Positions 25,501-34,600 of a DNA stretch of 64,000 nucleotides are shown here, in pieces (position 1 is the first letter of the stretch; every line of letters begins with the position of its first letter). Origin of the DNA: Crambe crambe (lineage: Eukaryota > Porifera > Demospongiae > Poecilosclerida > Crambeidae). The notes beneath the pieces were generated by a model, which did no database searches, was not told the origin of the DNA, and worked only from the letters and a program-made list of their open reading frames with translations. Both the position numbers and the translations under genes were made by a program. The DNA is taken from the NCBI GenBank assembly GCA_963924555.1, contig OZ004583.1, forward strand, positions 620,001 through 684,000, written 5' to 3'.

Positions 25501-26618
25501 CATTTCTATTAATCTTTAATGCAATTTCTTCTTCCCATCCCTCTCCCTCCTCCCCTCCCCTCCCTCCCCTCCCCCTCCCCTCCTTCCCCTTCGATCCCCT
25601 CCCTCTCCTCCCCCTCCCTCCTCCCCCTCCTTCCCCTCCTCCTCCTTCCCCTCCCCCTCCTCCCCCTCCCTCTCCTTCCCCTCCCCCTCCAGTGGTGTGT
25701 TTTGATGCTAAGATCAACTTTGATGACAACTCTCATTTCCGCCAGAAGGAGATATTTGAGCAGGAGGACACCAGTGAGAGTGACCCTCGAGAGGTGGAGG
25801 CAGCAAAGTCTAACCTCAACTACATTGGCATGACAGGGAATATCGGATGTTTGGGTAGGAGACATGGAGGACTAGAAGGATCATAGTCCATCATTGAAGT
25901 TGTTATTTCCTGTTTCAGTGAATGGTGCTGGCCTCGCCATGGCAACCATGGATATCATCAAGCTCCACAATGGAGAGCCAGCTAATTTTCTGGATGTGGG
26001 GGGCGGAGTGAACGAAAAGCAGGTCCTCAATGCCTTCAAGTTACTCACAAGGGATTCTCAGGTAAAACTTTTTGTACATTCCCACTGTATCTGAATCAAT
26101 TAAGGAACATGTTATTCATGCTAGCACTTATTTGCACAGGTAAAAGCTATTTTGGTGAACATATTCGGTGGGATTGTGGACTGTGCCACCATTGCTAATG
26201 GCATCATTGCTGCATGCAAGGAGATTACTCTCAACCTTCCCATTATTGTCAGGTTGGAAGGTATGTTTGTAGGAAGGTGTGCTATAAATAGAATATATAG
26301 TTCCTATGTTAGTAGAATAGTACTAGTTAGTTTATTGGGAAACCTTCTCCCTCCTTTCCTCCCTCCCTCCCTCCCCCCTCCTCCCTCCCTCCCTCCTCCC
26401 TCCCTCCCCCCTCCCCCCCCCTTCCCTCTCTCCTTCCCTCCCTCCCCCCCTTCCCTCTCTCCTTCCCTCCCTCCCCCCCTCCCCTCTCTCCTTCCTCCCT
26501 CCCTCCAGGTACAAATGTAGTCAAAGCCAAGCAGCTGCTGGTTGAGAGTGGCCTACCTATAACCCCGGCTGATGATTTTGGGGATGTAGCCAAGAAGGCT
26601 GTTGCTTCCATCAGCTAG
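16502..26618 (+). CDS. SUCLG2: Succinyl-CoA ligase beta subunit, GTP-type
   Basis: Nine exons: 16502-16573, 16628-16881, 24889-25132, 25236-25325, 25388-25484, 25693-25854, 25919-26061, 26140-26260, 26509-26618; 430 residues (human 432). Basic mitochondrial presequence, then [69 protein letters not shown] and [17 protein letters not shown]. The alpha/beta enzyme makes GTP from succinyl-CoA in the citric acid cycle. The residues read closer to SUCLG2 than to SUCLA2. Intron 2 is about 8 kb and holds three TRIM-NHL genes. Exons 6 and 9 follow long CCCTCC pyrimidine tracts. Confidence 0.95.
17150..19282 (+). CDS. TRIM-NHL E3 ubiquitin ligase, copy 1 (in SUCLG2 intron)
   Basis: Intronless, 710 residues. 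C3HC4 RING (C17, C20, C32, H34, C37, C40, C57, C60), B-box 2 (about 118-160, [20 protein letters not shown]), coiled coil (about 165-300), filamin-type Ig domain (about 310-435, ending [10 protein letters not shown]), then six NHL blades with motifs such as [10 protein letters not shown]. This is the TRIM2/3/71 class of RING ligases whose propeller binds RNA or protein partners. It lies in SUCLG2 intron 2 on the same strand. AATAAA at 19332 is a likely poly(A) signal. It is the most divergent intact copy: acidic linker [11 protein letters not shown] after the RING and differences throughout the propeller. The target is unknown. Confidence 0.92.
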   Translation: MSEESQTIKKLEERLKCAICLDTYTDPKLLQCFHVFCRDCLVRLVVRDQQGQLSLTCPNCRQATPIPANGVAGLQSAFQVNNFLEIMDEHKKPKDSSDSDEGVEDNVKHTNPPKKVFLHCSIHADRELDLYCETCGELICSHCALRGQKHHSHEYDLISSCYEKYTREMTPSLEPMEKQLTTVKKALAHLDERCGEISDQRAVIEADIHHTTQRLHEIIDVRSTELINQLHRKTQEKLKILANQRDELETILAQLSSCFEFVRESLETSSQGEVMKMKTTIFKRVEELTATCTFQPDALKPGTEANIKFITSTDITVMCKKYGEVTVPGRPDPSQCHTVTQVMEVAEVGEDCTAVIEASDFKGESCENQMSLLQCELVSDLTAAVVRGEVKRRGGTQYEISYQPTIKGRHQLHIKVENQHIKGSPFPVTIKLPTDKLGTPIRTTYGLNRPWGVAINERGEMVVTELGGNRVTVFSLSGEKLRSFGACGSGQGQFKDPCGVAVDGEGNLLVTDGINNRVQKFTANGQFLVLAGTRGYGHLEFLYPTGIAFNTHNGKIYISDGGNSRIQVLNSDLSFSSAFGKRGKGKGQFVSPSGLSCDTTGKVYVTDSGNHRIQVFTAEGEFVKVFGRHGKGRGELNWPNDIAIDANGVVYVSERDSHCLSLFTSEGVFVTSFGSVGEGPGEFWSPRGIAIDSCGVVYVCDRENDRMQLF
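19383..21485 (+). CDS. TRIM-NHL E3 ubiquitin ligase, copy 2 (in SUCLG2 intron)
   Basis: Intronless, 700 residues from the conserved MSE start at 19383; an in-frame Met at 19362 would add seven residues not shared by paralogues. Same RING / B-box / coiled coil / filamin / NHL order. The RING is shorter between its sixth and seventh ligands ([11 protein letters not shown], without QQGQL). Propeller blade 2 has an acidic insert ([13 protein letters not shown]). Its start is only 100 bp after the stop of copy 1, so its promoter overlaps the 3' UTR of that gene or the two share a transcript. Confidence 0.92.
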   Translation: MSETLEKLEERLKCAICLDTYTDPKLLQCFHVFCRDCLIRLVIQDSLTCPTCRQDTPISGNGVAGLQSAFQVNDFLEIAKELKSTKKITAYQEGAMSDVTSPNPSKKVSPYCSVHVDKELELYCETCGELICSHCALRGQKHHSHEYDLISSCYEKYKREMTPSLEPVEKQLTTIKKALGHLDERCGEISDQRAAIETDIHRTTQRLHEIIDVRKTELINQLHRKTQEKLKGLAVQRDELETILAKLSSCLEFVRESLETSSQGEVMKMKTTIIKQVKELTATLQPDILKPNTEADIEFIASTDVTAMCQNYGRICVPGSPDPSQCHATGKGLEVAVVGEESTAIVQANDFKGEPYEKQVTLQCELVSELTGAMVRGNVRRRGENQYEINYQPTIKGRHQLLIKIKDQHIRGSPFPVIAKMPVEKLGTPIQMIEKLNTPLGVAISASGRVIVTESNDHCITMLSLTGERIQSLGSHGSNLGQFEMTYGVKVYEEEENVNVLVIDSYNHRIQKLSLDGQSLGVVGMFGSGPLQFICPAGVALSDDKIYVADTGNNRIQVLNFDLTFSSTFGKEGRGKGQFAFPCDVSCDSSGRVYVADSGNHRIQVFSAEGKYLKTFGKHGRDRGELDFPVGVTIDVNGVVYVSESDNHRISIFTSEGKFMMLFGSKGKGPGEFRCPQGLAVDRSGVVCVCDRDNGRIVLF
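21486..21808 (+). promoter_or_regulatory. Upstream region of TRIM-NHL copy 3 with degenerate CArG-like module
   Basis: TAGCCAGATAAGACCACACA at 21755-21774 aligns with TAGCCAAATAAGGTCACAC upstream of two minus-strand copies. Here the CArG core is imperfect (CCAGATAAGA). Nothing else was recognised between copies 2 and 3. Confidence 0.45.
21809..23902 (+). CDS. TRIM-NHL E3 ubiquitin ligase, copy 3 (in SUCLG2 intron)
   Basis: Intronless, 697 residues from the conserved [13 protein letters not shown] start; an upstream Met at 21782 is in frame but not conserved. Complete RING ([10 protein letters not shown] variant), B-box, coiled coil (one extra Lys in TQEKKLKGL), filamin-type domain, six NHL blades ending NCRIQMF. 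Like its neighbours it is predicted to be a cytoplasmic ubiquitin ligase whose propeller chooses the target. It is followed by about 1 kb of gene-free intron before SUCLG2 exon 3. Confidence 0.92.
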   Translation: MSEETIKKLEERLKCAICHDTYTDPKLLQCFHVFCGDCLVQLVVQDQQGQLSLTCPNCRQATPIPANGVTGLQSAFHFNDFLEIMEELKKPKDTAASQEGNVTRPNSSKKVSPYCSVHADKELELYCETCGELICSHCALRGQKHHSHEYDLISSCYEKYKREMTPSLESMEKQLTSVKEALTDLDVCCGEISNQQEVIEAGIHRITQRLHEIIDVRNTELINQLHQKTQEKKLKGLAVQKDELETILAKLSSCLEFVRESLQTSSQGEVMKMKTTIIKKVKELTATFQPDILKPNTEADIEFIMSTDVTAMCENYGRIGVPGSPDPSQCHATGKAVVGEESTAIVQANDFKGEPCEKQVTLECELVSELTGVVVRGNVRRRGESQYEINYQPTIKGRHQLLIKIKDQHIRGSPFPVTAKMPVEKLGTPIQTIDGLNRPWGVAINRKGEMVVTEFVGDCVTVLSPSGRKIRFGTRGSGRGQFKNPLEVAVDGDGNLLVADHFNHRIQKFVDYRFFAAVGTEGEGSLQFKAPTSIAFNAANNKIYVADSGNSRIQVLNSDLTISSNFGKYGSGRGKFKHPYGVSCDSSGQIFVADTDNHRIQVFTAEGIFMRMFGQHGSGCGELNEPICIFVDADGVVYVSEGKNHRISVFTSEGRFVTSFGSKGEGPRQFDSPCGIAVDNSGVVYVCDCDNCRIQMF
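23903..24888. repeat. Gene-free part of SUCLG2 intron 2 with several simple and tandem repeats
   Basis: Contains (CCAG)n at about 24004-24029, a poly-C run at about 24362-24385, and a 31-bp tandem repeat (AGGTTATCCTTTATTAAGTG and so on, about three and a half copies) at 24711-24815. Phrases such as GTGTCCTTGATACAGAGGTT recall the CAGTG-AACC repeat family, but no clean ends are visible. No gene was seen. Confidence 0.75.
25530..25691. repeat. CCCTCC-rich pyrimidine tract before SUCLG2 exon 6
   Basis: Almost pure C/T on the coding strand, running directly into the acceptor at 25691-25692. It acts as a very long polypyrimidine tract. Confidence 0.95.
26347..26507. repeat. CCCTCC-rich pyrimidine tract before SUCLG2 exon 9
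   Basis: Repeats of CCTCCCTCCC on the coding strand run into the acceptor at 26507-26508, as for exon 6. Confidence 0.95.
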
Positions 26619-26716
26619 CTAGGTCATTGGACAAATAGGACACCATCTCTGTTATGTGTAATCATTAATTTATGTCATTTCTATTCCTTGATAAGTTATG
26701 ATGTGTATTGTGAACA

Positions 26717-26892
26717 CAGTGGAACCTTCAAGTAAAGGACACTTTGAGATCAGCGTCCTTTGTAGAGAAGGTTGTCCTTTTCTCGGAGGTTAAAAATGTA
26801 CTAATGCTATGGGAAAGGGGCCCAAAAGAGCGTCCTCATCAGGAGGGTGGTTGTCCTTTTCTTGGAAGGTCCTTTATCGGAGGGTTCCACTG
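26717..26892. mobile_element. MITE with CAGTGGAACC terminal inverted repeats
   Basis: The left end CAGTGGAACCTTCAAGTAAA and the right end ATCGGAGGGTTCCACTG are inverted partners; the 176-bp element has no coding capacity. Internal blocks GTCCTTTGTAGAGAAGGTTG and GTTGTCCTTTTC repeat. The end sequence resembles pogo/Tigger-type elements; that family call is tentative. Confidence 0.7.
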
Positions 26893-27283
26893 TTCACCAA
26901 CACTTCAGCAAAGTAATTAAAGTCCATTTGCATTATTTGATCCCTCGATCATTTACTATATTTATAATATTTTCAATTTTTGACCAATTTAATTTTGCAT
27001 TTAAATACATAGCTGATCACCCACTCTGAGCTGATTTATGAAATCTGAAATTTGGTTAAGAATTGAGAGAATGGATTAATTAAGTGAATGCTTTTACCCA
27101 CGCCATGACTGTATAAGCAGACATCCTTAAAACTTTTAACATCATAATTATTATGATCACTATTACAAGATACAATAGGTCAGCTTTTAAATAAAGATGG
27201 GTTTGGAAAAAACTTTTGTTTCTGTCATCTCCGAACAAACACAGCATTTGTCTTGATTAATGTCACCTGTCCATGTCCATGTT
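26893..27283. other. Convergent 3' region, SUCLG2 / STPR gene
   Basis: AT-rich sequence between the SUCLG2 stop and MITE and the stop of the minus-strand STPR gene. No gene or clear repeat seen. Confidence 0.5.
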
Positions 27284-29899
27284 TTACGAACAGGACGTGA
27301 AAATGACAGCCTGTAACTGTTCAGGGTAGCTCTGTCCAAGAGTGCCCTGCCCAAAATCAGGATGGTCAAGCCTTCTCTCCAGGAAACTCATCCTTCCCAA
27401 CATTTGTTTTTCATTCCCGTCAACTCCAACTTCTTTTTTCTCTTCCTTCTTGCTCATGTGTTTTGTCTCCCCCTCGTCTTCCTGGTGTCCCACTTCTTTT
27501 AATATGTCCTCTCCTTCATGATACTCCGCCACCCTCCTCGTCTCTCCCTCGCACTCTGTCTGTCTTCCAATTGATGCCCATCCAATTGCTTCTTCCTCAG
27601 TTTTTTCAGTTTGATAGCTCTCAAGAGGAAGATGGTGAGTGATGTTCTCCACCATCAACTCTGCTACCGTCTTTGCTCCCATTTCTAGTGGAGATGAGAG
27701 AGCTACAGAATCCTCTTGTTTAAACCAATCAATCTTCTCGTTGGTCGTTGCTAGTGAAGGCGAGGCAACAGCACATAGATTTGAGTCTGGGTTGAACTGA
27801 GGTGACACCGTGAGAGTGTTGTTGAAATCAATTGCGGTGTTCTCAGCTGTGAAGTTTGAAGTGATCATCAGAATGTGTTCGCATCCTCCATCATCACTGT
27901 TCAGGTTGGACGGTCTTCGGTGAGATCCAGAAGTGTTCCGTCGTCTAGTTTTCCTTTGATGTCGTGGTTTGCTATTGGAAACAGCTGTCGGAGTTTTGAG
28001 GGAGGTGGAGTCAGTTCTGGACTCAGAGGATGTCTGTTTCAACTCTTGGCTGTCAAGAAGAAGAGATAGGAGTACCTTATTATTAACCCTTTCCCTTTAT
28101 GGAAATGACCACCCTTTTCCTAATTTGATACTAACTTAGCACAGCTACAGGGGGACTGAGGGGTTGAGCCCAACTCTTACCGCCTCTGAGCTGCTCTAAT
28201 CCGACTGGTTTCCAACCTTCTCTCCCTCTCTTCAGAGGTCTCTTGACGTCTGCGGAAGGCAGCTTTCTCCCGTGACTCTCGCAGGCGTTTCTCTCTCTTT
28301 TCTGCTGACTCAGTCCTTCTCCTCTCGGCCTCTCTCTCTCGTGCCCTCTTCAATCTAGAGGACAAAGAAAGTCCTTTTAAAAGGGGAAATCCCTGCTTCA
28401 TTGCAATATCATAACAACACTCCATGCATCAATGGCCAGTTTTCTTAAAGCTTTTGTTTATTTAGTGTTCACATGGATACGTGACCACCACTATTACTGG
28501 TTTGTTGGGCCACAAGGTTGGTGGAAACCTTCCCAGCATGTTCTAACTGCCAAGATCATCCACCACATAAGCAACATGCATGCTCCATGCTTGATACATG
28601 CATGCTCCATGCTTGATACACAATTTTGTATTGGCAATGTGACTTTGAGCCACAGTGAAACCTCCAATGAAGGACACTCTGAAAGAGGACAAACCTCTCA
28701 ACAAAGGACAATCTAAAATATATACTCTAAAAGACGACCTCTATAATTATACAAAGTGGGTCCCAAGTTTGTCCATTATTTGGAGGTTCCCACCGTAAAA
28801 GGCTTCGCTACCACACACATACCTTAGTTCTCTTTCCTCAGCAGACTCTAAGCGCCTTTTTTCTGCCATTTTCTCTCTCTGCTCCTTGAGCCTCTTCTCC
28901 CGTTCAAATGGCATCTCCATGGAGCGTCTCCGAGCGGCACACTCTCTGGACAGCTTCAAACGTTTCTCTCTCTGGTCCTCAGCCTCACTGTGAAGCTACA
29001 AGGTTGGAAGTACAAAGTACAGCATAGTTAAATCCGACAATAATCAGAAATGGTTTACCTAATTTCAGTGTTTTCAAGTATCATAATAATTATTATAGGA
29101 TATTGGAAGTCTAACCAAACTTTAACTTATGACCAATCTAATTGGACACTTTTCTTCTGAGTTGCTTCACAACTGAGCTTAGAAAATGATCATGAAAACA
29201 GCAAAATAAACTTTCCATTCCTAGGAACATAACTAGCCTCTGCTGGTATTTGAAATTTGAAGTTTGGTAAAGTTATATATATGATCAAGGTGCCAGGTGA
29301 ATAGACTTTTAGTAAAATTATTTAGTTCCATGCAAGGTTATTAGTGACACACAAGACTAGTCAATTCTTCTTAACTGCTGTAATCATCTTCCACGATAAA
29401 AAGAGCTAAATCAGACTTTCCATTCCTAGGAACATAACTAGCTAAATCAGACTCCTGAAAATAGCTAGCAAAATAAACTTCCCCAATTATATCAAATGTG
29501 GCAGTCATGGGTAGAAAACCGAATATAATTCCACGAAATAAACGTGGTACTTGTCTGCATCAACTTCTTCTAGACCTGTGTTAATTTAGAGCTATAGAGA
29601 ATGAGCTACAAAAATGAACTACATGCCTGTTGCACTTTCCTACCTACCCCGACTGCCTTAATAGTAATATAGTAGTGAAGGTGGCCCTATACTAATACTA
29701 TACTACACTACTCTCCAGCTATAACCCCATATCAGTGCTGGCCATCTTATCCTACACCCACTAACTATACAGCTATATTACTTACTCTTGATCTGCCTTC
29801 CTTCACTGAAATCTGCCCAGAGTCTCTCAGAGACATCCTATGCTCCACTAAATCTGCCCAGTCCAGCAGATAATCCGACTCGAATCTCTGCTCCGCCAT
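27284..29899 (-). CDS. STPR-repeat protein (five 23-residue repeats)
   Basis: Four exons: 29899-29786, 28995-28823, 28354-28181, 28049-27284; 408 residues. Residues about 39-153 are five head-to-tail repeats with an exact 23-residue period, each of the form xESAEEREKRL...RExAAxRRR. That is the score-and-three-amino-acid-peptide repeat (STPR), a basic helical DNA-binding domain first known from silkworm FMBP-1. The long last exon encodes a disordered acidic/serine-rich tail starting with a basic patch (RHQRKTRRRN). No zinc finger is present. A nuclear DNA-binding or regulatory role is inferred from the family. The repeat units are split across two exons in the same phase. Confidence 0.8.
28653..28796. 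mobile_element. MITE of the CAGTG-AACC family in STPR intron 2
   Basis: Left end CAGTGAAACCTCCAATGAAG; right end CCATTATTTGGAGGTTCCCA followed by CCG and TA. The ends are imperfect inverted partners, 144 bp, non-coding. Same family layout as the elements at 26717 and 13532. Confidence 0.6.
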
Positions 29900-30258
29900 G
29901 ACTCCAGCTTTGGGTGTGTGTGTGTGTGTGTGTGCGTGACGTATAGATAGTTTGTATGTGTGTTAACATTCTCTCGTACACTTATTTGGAAGACTCACAC
30001 GAATGGCCGACGAGGGGAAATCGCACCTTTCGCTAGATCCAATCAAGATTTCACCTTCAGCTCCTTAGCGAAGCGGAGAAAAACCAGCCAGTTATCAACT
30101 GTAGCTGTACTGCCTACTGTATGTACATACATACATGCGCGCGCATGTTAAAATTAGCTAGATAGTAATTTACATCAATACTGACCAATCAGATTCGTGA
30201 TTATGACTACAATATACTGCAAAATTAATTATGTAGACTATGGACCACTATAGAAATA
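29900..30258. repeat. Gap between STPR gene and laminin gene with (GT)n
   Basis: A GT tract sits at about 29912-29934, right at the presumed 5' UTR of the STPR gene. The rest holds its promoter and the 3' end of the laminin gene. No other feature seen. Confidence 0.6.
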
Positions 30259-31666
30259 TCAGGTTGGAATGTTTCTTCTTCTCCTTCTTTTCCTCCTCTT
30301 TTGAAGTTCAGGGTCATCGAGACATACAGTGTTTCGTGCTATGAAGACCCGAATCTCCTTATCAAGTTCTTCAATCTCATTAGCCACTCTTTCAATGTCA
30401 GCTCGAATTGCCTCTTGTTCAAGTATCAGTGCATCCTTGATACGAATAAAATCTACGAAATGATAAATACATTTTGAGTACATCTTCAGTCAAAAATCAT
30501 GTATGCCTTACTTTCTACTTCAAGCAGCTGCCGTTGGGAGGAAGTTTGGAGAAGACAGGTTCTGTTCTGGATGTCCCTAGCATTTTCTAAATCTTGCTCT
30601 GACACTTGCAACTTTGTCTCGACATCTGTTCTCAAGTTGTTAAAATTGGACTCAGTCTCTAGACCATCCTGTGATGACAAAGAAAAGAGGACTCCTTGAT
30701 TAATACATAAGTGCTTGATTAAAAAAGTGTCCCCATGATAGTAACCAATTATTAGGGGTTTCCTCCTAATAATGGGTCATTCCTCTCAACATCATGTGAT
30801 GTATATACTACAAGTTAACATCATACACACACATACAAACATGTAACAGTACATACATACATACATACATACATACACATGTTACATACATACATGTTAC
30901 GTATGTACATACATACATACATACATACACATGTTACATATGTACATACATACATACATACATACATACATACATCATACATACATACATACATACATAC
31001 AACATACATACATACATACATACATACATACATGATGTACTTAACAATGTCACACATTCACGTGGACATGTAAGGAGAATTGGAGCCGTCACCATACATA
31101 CCTGTTCAGTTTGATTGGCTGTGTCCACTGCCTCACTCGTCAAATTCCGAGCTCTCTCCAACTCCATCTCATTCTGCATGATCAGCAATTCCAAACGGTC
31201 CAATTCCAAGTCCAGCTCAGACAGCGCAGAACGAGACGAGTTGGCTCTATTCTCACTGGCACTGAGTAAAACAGCAGCATCATCCAGGGAGGACTGTGAG
31301 GAATTGATCAGAGTCTGGGTGGTGTTGGCAAGACGATTGGCGGAGTTCAAGTCCTCAGCCAGCTGAATCAGTTGACCCTCCAAACGGCTAGTGTTTGTGA
31401 CGACCTCTCCCGTTAAGTTCCTGGAAAGTAAAGACCATAGAAATAAAGAGGAGGTGTGGTAAGTTTCAGCCTTTCTTACTCAGCTCTTAGTGCTCGTTCC
31501 AATGCCTCAGCGACTAGTCTCTGCAGTTCAACTTCACTGGAATTCACTGCGGAGAAGAACTGCTCTATGGTGGAGTTGATTTCTGATAGCACTAGAAAGA
31601 ACTGGAAATGATAAGATAACTAACAACAGTGGTAAACAATAAAAACACACACAACAACAACACTAG

Positions 31667-31697
<31 letters not shown>

Positions 31698-34600
31698 TAA
31701 CACCAGCAAAAGCATGTAGACCTTGATCCAGATTGGTTCCAAAATATAATGTATTGCTGGCTCATACCTGCTCTGGAAGGGAGTCCAACTCCAGTGATAG
31801 CGTAGCATTCACATTCATTCCAATTTCATCAGGATCCAATCTCGTTCCGTTCAATTCTGCCTCCACCTCAGTTATCAGGCGCTGTACCTGCAATAAAAAC
31901 TCATCAGCTTCTTCTCTTACATCTTCAGATGATTCTATCACACTTTGAGAGTCGTTGACAAGATCTCGAATGTCCTCCACCAATTCTGTAAGCCTTCGTA
32001 CTTGAGTTTGAATGTCGGTGAGCAAGAAGTTGGCTTGATCACGTGACGTTTGAGATCGGTTGAATGCCAAGATAGCACTCACAAAAAGACCATCACAAGT
32101 GTCACGCATAGTAGCACCACCACCAGCACCACCAGCACCACCACACATACCACACCCAATACCACCACATTCTCCACACGTCCCATTCCTCGAGATCTTA
32201 CCCCCGCACAACCTCAAGCTTGCTTCACTCACAAAGTCCTCCAACCTTTGAACTCTCACTCGAATGTCTTCAAATTGTGAGCGTAGAGCTACATTCTTTG
32301 TGGCAACGAGATTGACATCAGTTTGATTGTAGTCTTGCAGAGTGGATTGTACACTGCTCAATGTTGACGTGAAGTTCACCTCAATCAACTCCACTGCCAT
32401 ATTCGTCCTTCTCAGAGCAGCTTGGGATAATTCGAGGTAAAAAATAGTATCCATTGGTGAGGTATCAATGCTTTCGAGAAATTCTGAAATGTTTGCCAGT
32501 TCGCGCTCAAGTTGTGAGAGAGTATCCATGATGAGGGGCAGATTCTGTGATATTTCTAATAAGTCACTTTCAGAGGCACTCAATTGCTGTCTGAAAACTT
32601 GAGCTTGTGTGATGAAATTCTGTGTTCGTTCAAGTTGTGCACACGCTTGATTGTACGTGGAATTCACGTCAGATGAAAGATTTTCAATATTACTCCCTCT
32701 CAAATGCGCTCCTATCTGCTCCAGTAAATTTAGCAGTTCTTCAATGAACGGCAGATCAATCACAGCTGTCTGATTGGTCAGGTTGAGGCTGGCGATGAAT
32801 CTGACTGTCTCGGATATCTGATCTCGTAGGGAATTGATTCTGTCACGTCGTTGGTCGGTGCATTCGTCACACAAGTCACAGTTGGGGAAAGTTCCTTCGG
32901 TGGACGGGAGGCAAGAGTCGCACCTGTCTCCGCCCACCCCTCGCTGACAGGAGCAGACTCCTGTGCTGATGTTGCAAATGGGAGAGAGGGATGTCAGGGG
33001 GTGGCACTGACAAGCTGCATGTAAATTTAGTTACATATTATATAGCCATGTAAAATTTTTTTGTGGATAGTGTAAAATATTTTGTGGATAATGTAAAAAT
33101 TTTTGTGGATAGTATGAAATTTTTTGTGGATAGTGTAAAAAAAAATTGTGGGGTAAAATCTTTCTTTTTGTGTATTAGTAATAAATATAAAGTTTTAGGA
33201 GAGTATGCTAATTAGAGGGTCATCCTCATAATGATAATGCAATGGGACACAGAAAAGTGGTGATTTCTGAATTTTATTGGATTTCGGGGGGGTTCAGGTT
33301 CTTCTGCCAATTTCAGCCCACCACTTACGAATGCATGTTTCATTCCTGGCATCAAAGTATCCCAAAGCGCAAATATCGCACACACCAATTGCCAAGGGAA
33401 ACCTGGTCCTGTTGTACCCTTCCACACAGAACTGGCAGTCTGAGCCGAAGGTGTTGCCCTCACAGTTCCTACACACTCCGCTCACTGGGTCACAGTCGTT
33501 CGAAGTGAACCCACAGTGACACGGAGTACAGCGAGAGAATTCTCCCCCGAATGAAGGGTCAAAGGTGAAGCCATCTGCACATGACTGACAGATGGAGCCT
33601 GTACGCCTCTGAGAGCAGTTGCAACGCTCAACGTAATTGACGGGCTGAAGTGGAAGGAGGGCGGAGGTGGACGTGAGGTCCGTGATGTTGTCAGTGGCAA
33701 AGTTGAGAGTGGATTGATGGAGACGAAGCACTCGTTGAGATGATTCCACCCCTACCTAGATAATGGGGGGGGGGAGACAATTGTCAAGTATAGTAACTAT
33801 ATGACTAAAGGAGCCTAGGCCTAGGGATAGGGGCTAGCCTTACGGGAAATTCGATAATCAGTCTGAGGGAGATGATGTTAGCAAGAGACTTTCTTATATC
33901 CTGGTCATTAGCTGGAAAATTGGCACCAAAGTACCTCCGCCTGAAGACGTCTGACATCTCTGTTGCTAAAGTCACCTGTGTATTGAATGAATGAGTCCAT
34001 TTAACGAGCAGGAACTACCCCATGCATAAATAGATTACCTCGACTGGTTGTAGGTCGGCTCTGCTTGTGTTGATTTGAATGTTGAATAGTATTTTCGGGG
34101 AGAAGAGGAAAGACCTTCTCTCGGGAGTGATCTCCAGAGATGCCTTCACTTGAGACGAGGGAGAAGTCCCCATTTTCTCTGGCAGGTTGGGAAGGCTGAG
34201 GACGAGTGAGAGCTTCTGGCTGAAAGCTGTGCGTTTGTTGCCATGATAAGGGGCTGGGAAGGAGAGAATTAGCACGGAGCTGCTTGGTGTGGCTTTAACT
34301 TCGAGGAACCCCCTTTAATCAAAGTGTTAATGATTCTGGTAAAGGGTCTCAGATTCATTACTTACTCTGGGTTATAAGAAATGTCTCCAGGTGAAGCAAA
34401 TCCATTCAGTTCTTCCTCCGACTCAAATGTGTTGCTGACTTGAGCCTGGTACCACCCTGAGTCTGATTCACACCCCCGAAATGGGAATCCATTGCAAAAG
34501 CATTTGATACACGGCCTATAGGTATGGTTCGAAAACCCGACAAACCCGTTAGCACAGGAGTCACAACGCTGTCCCCGCACGCCTGGAAGACATTTGCACT

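Noticed and set aside
25361-25886. Proline-rich and glycine-rich frames of 100-136 residues
   Set aside because: They translate the CCCTCC tract in a SUCLG2 intron; the real exons here are 25388-25484 and 25693-25854.
16502-26618. Assignment to SUCLA2 (ATP-type) instead of SUCLG2
   Set aside because: Stretches such as [17 protein letters not shown] and [11 protein letters not shown] read closer to the GTP-type subunit; a tree would settle it.
30821-31073. Frames rich in MYVC or HTYI
   Set aside because: Translation of the ACAT repeat in a laminin intron.
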